The notes under the pieces were generated by a model, which had not been told where the DNA came from, ran no database searches, and saw only the letters and a program-made list of their open reading frames with translations. A stretch of DNA of 7,664 bases from Flavobacteriaceae bacterium. GTDB taxonomy: Bacteria > Bacteroidota > Bacteroidia > Flavobacteriales > Flavobacteriaceae. Shown here in pieces: positions 1-5,220 of this stretch (positions are counted from its first letter, which is position 1; every line of letters begins with the position of its first letter). The stretch is from positions 1-7,664 of the forward strand of contig WFMU01000320.1 in NCBI GenBank assembly GCA_015488935.1, written 5' to 3'. Position numbers and translations under genes: made by a program.

Positions 1-178
1 TTATATAATCATCTACAATTTTAATTAAAAGTACTGGTCTAACAGCAGCAAAAATTGCTAAAAGAACTACAGAAATAGCAGCAATTGTAAAGGCAAAACG
101 GTAGTTTTGAATATAGGAAAACAATCTTTTAAAAAGATGCAAGTCAAATACTTTACCTGTTACTTTCTGTTTGTTCAT
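1..178 (-). CDS. ABC exporter, N-terminal fragment (MsbA/MdlB-like, permease-ATPase fusion)
   Basis: Reading leftwards from the ATG at 178-176, 59 codons are open and run off the window edge. The peptide starts MNKQKVTGKVFDLHLFKRLF, then has a hydrophobic segment at about residues 29-47 that fits transmembrane helix 1, followed by RPVLLIKIVDDYI. In type I (MsbA/MdlB-like) half-transporter exporters this loop after TM1, of the form P.L....D..I, is typical. Such proteins sit in the inner membrane as dimers and use ATP to move lipids, drugs or peptides; the substrate cannot be told from this fragment. The gene lies 42 bp downstream of truA on the same strand, so co-transcription is likely; truA followed by such an exporter is a common flavobacterial order as I recall it. 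A small bulged stem (ATTCCGC / GCGAAT, 194-210) sits in the gap. The nucleotide-binding domain is outside the window. Confidence 0.8.
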   Translation of the reverse strand, partial: MNKQKVTGKVFDLHLFKRLFSYIQNYRFAFTIAAISVVLLAIFAAVRPVLLIKIVDDYI

Positions 179-220
179 TGGTTTTTATAATTAATTCGCT
201 AAAGCGGAATAACAAATGTA

Positions 221-964
221 CTATTTATAAATGGAAGATGCATAGCTTACTTCTGTTAAAAATAAACCTTGTGCTGGAACTGAAATTCCTGCTTTACTTC
301 GATCTTCACTTTCGATAATATGAATAAATTCTGCGATAGAAATTTTTCCAATACCAACATTGTATAAAGTACCAACAATGGCTCTAACCATATTTCGCAA
401 AAAACGATTTGCTGTAATATGAAAAGTTAGTAAGTTGCCTTTTACAGTCCAATTGGCATTTGTAATGGTACAATTGTAGGTAAAAACATCGGTTTTGGAT
501 TTAGAAAAGCATTTAAAATTTGTATATTTTAATAAAATAGCGGCAGCCTCGTTCATTTTGGTAATATCTAATTTTTTAGAGTGAATTTGCCATGTTGTAT
601 CTAATAAAAAAGGATTTTTACCAAGCCAAATTTTATATTCATAACTTCTACTTACTGCATCAAATCGTGCATGTGCATCTTTTTTTACTGGTATAATATT
701 TTGAATATTAATTGTATCTGGTAAAAAAGCATTGAGTCTATTTTTTAGGTTACTGGTGTCTAAACTCTCAAAATCAAAATGGGCAAAAAGTTGCTTTGCA
801 TGTACACCTGCATCTGTCCTACCAGCACCAACAATAGCAATTTCTTTCTTTAACAGCTTAGAAATAGCGTTCTGTAAAACTTCTTGTACAGAAATAACAT
901 CAGGTTGAATTTGCCAACCGTGGTAGTCTTTTCCGTGATAAGAGAGTTTTATAAAATATCTCAT
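221..964 (-). CDS. truA: tRNA pseudouridine(38-40) synthase TruA
   Basis: TruA converts uridines 38, 39 and 40 of the tRNA anticodon stem-loop to pseudouridine in the cytoplasm, with no cofactor. From the ATG at 964 the protein is 247 residues, normal for the family. Visible motifs are the opening MRYFIKLSYHG.DYHGWQ.Q, the catalytic loop GAGRTDAGVHA with the nucleophile Asp51, the SRSYEYKI segment with the conserved active-site Tyr108, and FLRNMVR..VG near 188-198, which helps form the RNA-binding cleft. An in-frame ATG six codons upstream (982) would add MKCQNK. I prefer 964 because bacterial TruA proteins normally begin right at MRYF or a similar sequence, and CCAAAACAAA precedes it; neither start has a Shine-Dalgarno sequence. 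The gene is probably first in an operon with the ABC exporter. Its upstream side is the repeat-rich gap behind xdhB, and no clear TAnnTTTG promoter was found there, so read-through from xdhAB is possible. Confidence 0.95.
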   Translation of the reverse strand: MRYFIKLSYHGKDYHGWQIQPDVISVQEVLQNAISKLLKKEIAIVGAGRTDAGVHAKQLFAHFDFESLDTSNLKNRLNAFLPDTINIQNIIPVKKDAHARFDAVSRSYEYKIWLGKNPFLLDTTWQIHSKKLDITKMNEAAAILLKYTNFKCFSKSKTDVFTYNCTITNANWTVKGNLLTFHITANRFLRNMVRAIVGTLYNVGIGKISIAEFIHIIESEDRSKAGISVPAQGLFLTEVSYASSIYK

Positions 965-1003
965 TTTGTTTTGGCATTTCATATCGATACAATTTTTCTT
1001 CGT

Positions 1004-1019
1004 TCCCGAAGTTTCGGGA
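1004..1019. repeat. Short palindrome (hairpin), copy 1 of a three-member family
   Basis: TCCCGAA-GT-TTCGGGA is a perfect 7-bp inverted repeat, 39 bp upstream of the truA start and 124 bp past the xdhB stop. No T-run follows it on either strand, so a classical intrinsic terminator is not supported. The same pattern recurs at 3409-3422 and 4948-4963. It could act as a transcript-end stabiliser for xdhAB, a weak terminator, or a REP-like repeat. Confidence 0.6.
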
Positions 1020-1082
1020 CTTTAAAAAATCACTCAATATGACATTTTTTAAAAAATTATAATTCTTAATTCAACATCCAAC

Positions 1083-1138
1083 ATTCATAACTCATCATTC
1101 ATAACTCATCATTCATAACTCATCATTCATAACTCATC
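1083..1138. repeat. Tandem repeat, four exact copies of a 14-bp unit
   Basis: The unit ATTCATAACTCATC (minus strand GATGAGTTATGAAT) is repeated four times without a mismatch, and partial copies continue on both sides (AACATCCAACATTC before it, ATCTTCATTCAT after it). The array ends only 4 bp from the xdhB stop codon at 1143-1145. The unit is not a multiple of three and contains stop codons on the minus strand, so it is not coding. Similar but degenerate TGAGTTATGA tracts occur upstream of xdhA in the opposite orientation (4911-5000). Perfect identity among the copies points to recent slippage expansion. Confidence 0.9.
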
Positions 1139-1142
1139 ATCT

Positions 1143-3392
1143 TCATTCATACAAATTCATCAACACTTTTTCTGGTGTGTACGGCGAATGAAATTGCAAC
1201 TTATGCTTCGGATTAAAGGCTTTTATTGCTTGTTGAATGGCAAAGTATGCTCCAATACCGTACATTAATGGTGGTTCGCCTACGGCTTTGGATTTTAATA
1301 TTGCCATATCGTTTCCTTGGGTTTCTAGTGGAATTATCGCTACTTTTTTCGCTGCCGAAAAGATGTCTGGCACTTTGTAGGTAGATAGTGCATTAGACTG
1401 TAAACGACCGTCTTTACCATAGGCGATTTCTTCCATAGTCATCCAGCCTATACCTTGTGCTAATGCGCCTTCTACTTGACCAATATCAATGCCTAAATTC
1501 ATGCTTTTACCAAAATCGTGTACTATTTTTACCGCATCTATTTCGTAAGTTCCTCGCATACAATCTACCGTTACCTGTGTTATTGCGGTTCCGTAAACGT
1601 GATAAGCAAAAGGATGTCCTTTTTCTTTGGTTTTATAAAAATGAATAATTGGCGTGGCATAGTGTGCATTTTCGGATAATGCAACGCGTTTTAACATGGC
1701 TGCTGCAACAACTTTTTCCCACGAAACAAATATTTCTTCTTTTGTGGCAAAAACAATGTCTTCTTTAAACACAATATGCTCTATATTGGCATCTAATAGG
1801 TTTGCTGCCACCACTTTTAATCGTTCTTTTAATGCGTTACAAGCTTTTAATACTGCTTTTCCGTTTAAGTCTGCGGTTGCACTTGCTGCTGTTGGTGAAG
1901 TATTGGCAACTCTTGTGGTATTGGTGGTTTCTAGTTTTACTTTATCTGGCGAAATTCCGAGTGTTTGCGATGCTACTTGCAACATTTTTGTATTGACACT
2001 TTGTCCCATTTCTACTGCTCCTGTGCTCACTCCTACACTTCCATCTTGGTAAATGTGTATTAATGCTCTTGCATGGTTCATTGGTGTGTTTGTAAAGGAT
2101 ATTCCGAAGGTAATTGGCATCAGCGAAATCCCTTTTTTATAGTTGGTATTTGCAGCATTAAATTCGGCAGTTTCCTTTTCTAATTTTTCTAGGTCGAATT
2201 GTTTTATGGCTGTATTCCACGTGTTTTCCATTTCCACTTTCGTGGCGATTTGTCCATAGGAAAATGCATCATTTTCTACCAACAAATTTGCTTCTTGGAT
2301 TAGTCTTTTGTCAATTCCCAGAGCATCTGCTGCTTTTGCAATTGCCGATTCAATAACAAACATACCTTGTGGTCCTCCAAATCCTCTAAAAGCGGTGTTT
2401 GGTGGTAGGTTGGTTTTACAGCTATGTACAATACTACTTACATTTGGAATGTAATAGCTATTGGTTGCATGAAATAAGGTTCGTTCTGCTATGGCTGGTG
2501 ACAAATCGGCTGCTGCGCCTGAATTTTGCAAAAATTCTACATCGTAGGCTATAATTTTTAAATGCTCGTCTAGTCCTATTTTGTAGGTCGAATCGTAAGG
2601 ATGGCGTTTTCCTGTCATTCTTAAATCGTCATGTCGATTTAAAATATATTTTACTGGTTTTTTTAGTTGCTGCACGGCAACTGCTGCCATTACTGCCCAA
2701 GGTGTTGCTTGGTCTTCTTTTCCGCCAAAACCTCCTCCTAGTCTAATGACATCTATTTCTATTTTATGCATGGCAACGCCTAATACTTGCGCTACTATCT
2801 TTTGTACGGATGTTGGTCCTTGTGTAGAGGATGTTATTTTTATATTGCCGTTTTCCATTGGAATGGCGTAAGCGCCTTGTGTTTCTAAATACAAGTGTTC
2901 TTGTCCGTTACTAAATGTTTTTCCTTCAAAAACATGTTCGCATTTTTCAAATGCTTCGTTGGTATTTCCTAAGTGAAAAGATCTTGGTGCATTGATAAAA
3001 CTTCCTTTTTCTTTTGCTTCTCTGGCGGTTGTAATTACTGGTAGTTCTTCTATTTCTATTTCAATTAAGGCTCTTGCTTTTTTTGCTATTGCTTTTGTTT
3101 CGGCTACAATAAATGCGATTGGCTGTCCCCAAAAATGTACTTCGTCTTCTGCCCATAATGGTTCATCGGCAATGATTCCGCCTATTTGATTTTTACCTAA
3201 TATATCTTTGTATGTAAATATTTTAATTACACCTTCTACAGCTTCCGCATTAGCGTAATTTACCGAAATAATTTTACCATGTGCTTTTGGCGAATCAAAT
3301 ACCAATCCGTACAAAGTATCTTGTCTGGTTATAATATCATCTACAAATAAGGACTCGCCTCTTAGATGTGTGTATGAATCTATATTTTTCAT
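1143..3392 (-). CDS. xdhB: Xanthine dehydrogenase, molybdopterin-binding (large) subunit
   Basis: This is the Moco subunit of an XDH heterodimer that hydroxylates hypoxanthine to xanthine and xanthine to urate. From ATG 3392 it is 749 residues, usual for bacterial XdhB. It starts with the small a/b-hammerhead part (YTHLRGESLFVDDI), then the two large Moco-binding domains. Key residues by analogy to bovine and Rhodobacter XDH are GGGFGGKE at 219-226 with substrate-binding Glu226, TAFRGFGGPQ with Arg336 (the purine-orienting Arg that aldehyde oxidases lack), Phe433-Thr434 in FGISFT, EMGQ with Gln464 at the Moco, PTAAS near 500-504, and GEPP with the catalytic base Glu706. All are intact, so it should be active and purine-specific. 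An in-frame TTG at 3413 would add seven residues, but it lies inside a palindrome; ATG 3392, preceded by ACAAAAT, is the better start. It lies 38 bp downstream of xdhA and is surely co-transcribed. No xdhC follows. Confidence 0.95.
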   Translation of the reverse strand: MKNIDSYTHLRGESLFVDDIITRQDTLYGLVFDSPKAHGKIISVNYANAEAVEGVIKIFTYKDILGKNQIGGIIADEPLWAEDEVHFWGQPIAFIVAETKAIAKKARALIEIEIEELPVITTAREAKEKGSFINAPRSFHLGNTNEAFEKCEHVFEGKTFSNGQEHLYLETQGAYAIPMENGNIKITSSTQGPTSVQKIVAQVLGVAMHKIEIDVIRLGGGFGGKEDQATPWAVMAAVAVQQLKKPVKYILNRHDDLRMTGKRHPYDSTYKIGLDEHLKIIAYDVEFLQNSGAAADLSPAIAERTLFHATNSYYIPNVSSIVHSCKTNLPPNTAFRGFGGPQGMFVIESAIAKAADALGIDKRLIQEANLLVENDAFSYGQIATKVEMENTWNTAIKQFDLEKLEKETAEFNAANTNYKKGISLMPITFGISFTNTPMNHARALIHIYQDGSVGVSTGAVEMGQSVNTKMLQVASQTLGISPDKVKLETTNTTRVANTSPTAASATADLNGKAVLKACNALKERLKVVAANLLDANIEHIVFKEDIVFATKEEIFVSWEKVVAAAMLKRVALSENAHYATPIIHFYKTKEKGHPFAYHVYGTAITQVTVDCMRGTYEIDAVKIVHDFGKSMNLGIDIGQVEGALAQGIGWMTMEEIAYGKDGRLQSNALSTYKVPDIFSAAKKVAIIPLETQGNDMAILKSKAVGEPPLMYGIGAYFAIQQAIKAFNPKHKLQFHSPYTPEKVLMNLYE

Positions 3393-3408
3393 ATTTTGTA
3401 ATTGTAAT

Positions 3409-3422
3409 CCCAAAGTTTTGGG
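3409..3422. repeat. Short palindrome in the xdhA-xdhB junction, copy 2
   Basis: CCCAAA-GT-TTTGGG is a 6-bp perfect inverted repeat in the 38-bp gap between the xdhA stop and the xdhB ATG. It has the layout of the palindromes at 1004 and 4948 but with one G-C pair replaced by A-T. In the mRNA it would form a weak stem just before the xdhB start region, and it contains the alternative TTG start at 3413, which argues against that start. Confidence 0.5.
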
Positions 3423-3430
3423 TGCAAAGT

Positions 3431-4843
3431 TTATTGTTTTGTGATTAGACTTGGTAAATTGATTTGCTGTGGATACAATGCCACAAAATGTGCAAAGAAT
3501 AATTGCCTTGCTAACAATCGTTTGTATATATTGGTTCCTCGAACATCGCTTATTGGTGCTATTTCGGATTGCATTATTTTTTCTGCTGCTATTATTGTTG
3601 TTGCTTTTAGTGCTTTTCCTTTTAAATAAGTATTTGTTTTGACTAAGAATTTTGGTATTGCAGCTACTCCTCCAATTGCGATATTTGCTTCTGTTATTGT
3701 ATTTTCTTTTACACTTATTTTTGCTGCGGAATTAACACTTGCAATATCTAAATGTGTTCGTTTACTTACTTTTTCGAAATTGAATTTGGTGTCTTTATCT
3801 GGTATTTCAAAGGATATTGCGGTAAGGATTTCTCCTTTTTGTAAATCGTATTTTTTATAGTCTTTATGAAATTCTTGAAAGGGTATTTTTCGTTCTGTTT
3901 CGCCTAATATATGTAAGGTACTATGTAATGCTAAAAAGAATATGGACATATCTCCTATTGGCGATGCATTTACAAAGTTTCCTGCGAGTGTTCCCATATT
4001 TCGGATTTGCTCGGAGGATACTAATTTTAAAAATGTTTTTAATTTCGGAAATATTTGTTGTAATTCTTTATTTTCTGCGATTTCGGTTACTGTTGTACTT
4101 GCGCCTAGTTTGCATCTGTTTTCTTCTATGGTAATTCCTTTTAGTATGGCTATATCTCCTACTAAATTTACGTTTCCTTCGGATAGTTTATCTGCATATC
4201 GCACGTATAAATCGGTTCCGTTTGCTACAAAGTTTCCTGCTGCTTTGCTTAACCATGGTCTGAAATTTATCTTTTTTAACCTTTCTGGAATTGATGCAAA
4301 ATAATCTGGGATAAATCCTTCTTTTATGAGTTCTGCTAATTGGTTAGACTGCTGAATTGTACGTAACTTTACTTCCAAGACATTGGTAGCTTTTTCTATG
4401 GATTTATATCCTGTACAGCGACAAATATTACCACTTATGGCATCTTTACAGCTTGTTTGGGTTGGTTTTTCTATGGACTTTAGGGCAAATCCTGTCATGG
4501 AAACCACAAAACTTGGCGTACAAAATCCGCATTGTGTAGCAAAATTATCTGCCATTGCTTGTTGTGCTACATTTAGTTTATTTTCTAAATTTACGCCTTC
4601 AATGGTCACAATATGTTTTCCGTTTGCATTGCCTAGCGGCGAGATACACGACGTGATACTTTTATAATGTACAACGTCATTTTCTAACGTGCCAACCAAA
4701 ACGGTACATGCACCACAATCGCCTTCTCTACAACCTATTTTTGTTCCTTTTAATTGGTTGTTTTCTCGTATAAAATCCAATAAAGTTTTTCCTGATTTCT
4801 CAAAAATCCTTATCTGTTTGTTATTTAATATAAATTCTATCAT
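3431..4843 (-). CDS. xdhA: Xanthine dehydrogenase, iron-sulfur and FAD-binding (small) subunit
   Basis: This 470-residue subunit carries electrons from the Moco in XdhB through two [2Fe-2S] clusters to FAD and then to NAD+. Domain order is clear. A plant-type ferredoxin fold has Cys38, Cys43, Cys46 (CREGDCGAC) and Cys66. A helical second cluster domain has CGFC (Cys105, Cys108) and CRC (Cys141, Cys143). An FAD-binding domain of the CO-dehydrogenase/XDH flavoprotein type runs from about residue 195, with NGTDLYVRY near 208-216, IRNMGTLAGNFVNASPIGD at 280-298 for the FAD, and KRTHLDIASV near 361-370, followed by the flavoprotein C-terminal domain. All eight cluster cysteines are present. This fused FeS-FAD layout is the bacterial XdhA form, unlike three-subunit enzymes with separate FAD and FeS proteins. 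The ATG at 4843 gives the expected N-terminus MIEFILN. It is the first gene of the xdhAB operon. A variant promoter element lies just upstream. Confidence 0.95.
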   Translation of the reverse strand: MIEFILNNKQIRIFEKSGKTLLDFIRENNQLKGTKIGCREGDCGACTVLVGTLENDVVHYKSITSCISPLGNANGKHIVTIEGVNLENKLNVAQQAMADNFATQCGFCTPSFVVSMTGFALKSIEKPTQTSCKDAISGNICRCTGYKSIEKATNVLEVKLRTIQQSNQLAELIKEGFIPDYFASIPERLKKINFRPWLSKAAGNFVANGTDLYVRYADKLSEGNVNLVGDIAILKGITIEENRCKLGASTTVTEIAENKELQQIFPKLKTFLKLVSSEQIRNMGTLAGNFVNASPIGDMSIFFLALHSTLHILGETERKIPFQEFHKDYKKYDLQKGEILTAISFEIPDKDTKFNFEKVSKRTHLDIASVNSAAKISVKENTITEANIAIGGVAAIPKFLVKTNTYLKGKALKATTIIAAEKIMQSEIAPISDVRGTNIYKRLLARQLFFAHFVALYPQQINLPSLITKQ

Positions 4844-4852
4844 AAGTGAGGT

Positions 4853-4860
4853 GCAAGGTA
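4853..4860 (-). promoter_or_regulatory. Candidate -7 element for xdhAB
   Basis: On the minus strand TACCTTGC lies 9 bp before the xdhA ATG. It resembles the Bacteroidetes -7 consensus TAnnTTTGC with one T missing. No TTTG or TTG is seen at the usual -33 distance. If used, transcription would begin only a few bases before the ATG, giving an almost leaderless mRNA. This is weak evidence, but it is the best match found between the xdhA start and the repeat tract. Confidence 0.28.
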
Positions 4861-4910
4861 AGAATTCTGTGGGAATTAATTAGGTGTGAAAAGTGAAAAA
4901 TGTTGCGTGA

Positions 4911-5000
4911 GGAATTTTGAGTGTTGAGTTATGAGTTATGAGTGTTGCCCCGAAGTCTCGGGGTTGAATTTTGAGTTTTGAGTTTTGAATGATGAGTGAT
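4911..5000. repeat. Degenerate TGAGTT(A/T)TGA repeat tract upstream of xdhA
   Basis: The tract consists of near-heptad units such as TTTTGAGTGTTGAGTTATGA, GAGTTATGAGTGTTG and, after a hairpin, TTGAATTTTGAGTTTTGAG and TTTTGAATGATGAGTGATGA. No open frame of note crosses it. The same words appear on the minus strand at 1065-1138. Both tracts run into an AAGAATTA followed by an A/T-rich end, so the two are inverted copies of one mosaic on either side of xdhAB. Such low-complexity tracts are seen in flavobacterial intergenic regions; their function is unknown to me. Confidence 0.7.
4948..4963. repeat. Short palindrome (hairpin), copy 3, inside the upstream repeat tract
   Basis: CCCCGA-AGTC-TCGGGG is a 6-bp GC-rich stem with a 4-nt loop. 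Compared with the copy at 1004-1019, the outermost T-A pair has become C-G, so pairing is kept while sequence changes. It divides the TGAGTT repeat tract into two halves. There is no T-run next to it, so it is not a normal intrinsic terminator. Confidence 0.6.
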
Positions 5001-5193
5001 GATTTAACAATGAAGAATTAATAAAAAACGGTCAACACTAATCTGGAATCTCTAATGTTCTAATTAAACGTAAAGCTGTTTTGGCAAAACAGCTTTACAT
5101 CACCTATTCTAGACAAAACAGTTTTACGATACTAAGATTGTTTTAGGTGGAAAAACTCAAAGAAAAAATACTTCTTTTTTCAGATTGAATATT
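5001..5193. other. Non-coding part of the xdhA / pseudouridine synthase divergent intergenic region
   Basis: Together with the repeat tract to its left, this fills the 377 bp between the divergent starts at 4843 and 5221. No coding frame with a plausible start was seen. It contains a strong 13-bp hairpin (5070-5098), a third complementary arm (5114-5128), and an A-rich then T-rich stretch (5162-5181) just before the candidate plus-strand promoter. CACCT (5101-5105) and AGGTG (5145-5149) are also complementary and could close a larger fold around the third arm. Confidence 0.5.
5070..5098. other. Strong hairpin with a competing third arm
   Basis: GTAAAGCTGTTTT (5070-5082) and AAAACAGCTTTAC (5086-5098) are a perfect 13-bp inverted repeat with a 3-base loop GGC. 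Arm 3, CAAAACAGTTTTACG (5114-5128), can pair with CGTAAAGCTGTTTTG (5069-5083) over 15 bp with a single G-U pair. Arms 2 and 3 therefore compete for arm 1. Neither strand shows a T-run right after the hairpin. Options are a bidirectional transcription barrier between the divergent genes, a small structured RNA, or a protein-binding site with three half-sites. Confidence 0.6.
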
Positions 5194-5202
5194 TACATTT
5201 GC
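5194..5202 (+). promoter_or_regulatory. Candidate Bacteroidetes -7 promoter element for the pseudouridine synthase gene
   Basis: TACATTTGC matches the Bacteroidetes primary sigma factor -7 consensus TAnnTTTG exactly, with the common trailing C. It would put transcription start around 5207-5209. The upstream -33 box is not convincing (T-rich 5173-5180). Its position decides the gene start: the in-frame TTG at 5185 lies upstream of this element, while the GTG at 5221 lies about 13 nt after the expected transcript start. Confidence 0.45.
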
Positions 5203-5220
5203 AGTTCTAAAAAATGTTTC

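Noticed and set aside
1004..1019. Intrinsic terminator for xdhAB or truA
   Set aside because: Good stem but only a 2-base loop and no T-run on either strand; kept only as a palindromic repeat.
1083..1138. CRISPR array
   Set aside because: Units are 14 bp and directly adjacent with no unique spacers; simple tandem repeat.
1696..2052. Open frame of 118 codons on the plus strand
   Set aside because: Antisense to well-conserved xdhB sequence with intact Moco motifs; low-complexity translation and no start signals.
3423..3436. AAACTTTGC on the minus strand as an internal promoter for xdhB
   Set aside because: Lacks the TA of the -7 consensus, overlaps the xdhA stop, and tight gene spacing makes a single operon mRNA the simpler reading.
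3942..4304. Open frame of 120 codons on the plus strand
   Set aside because: Antisense to the FAD domain of xdhA; no recognisable protein features.
5162..5181. GAAAAAA / TTTTTTC as a terminator
   Set aside because: Purely A/T stem with no GC, located just before the candidate promoter; likely only an A-tract and T-tract.
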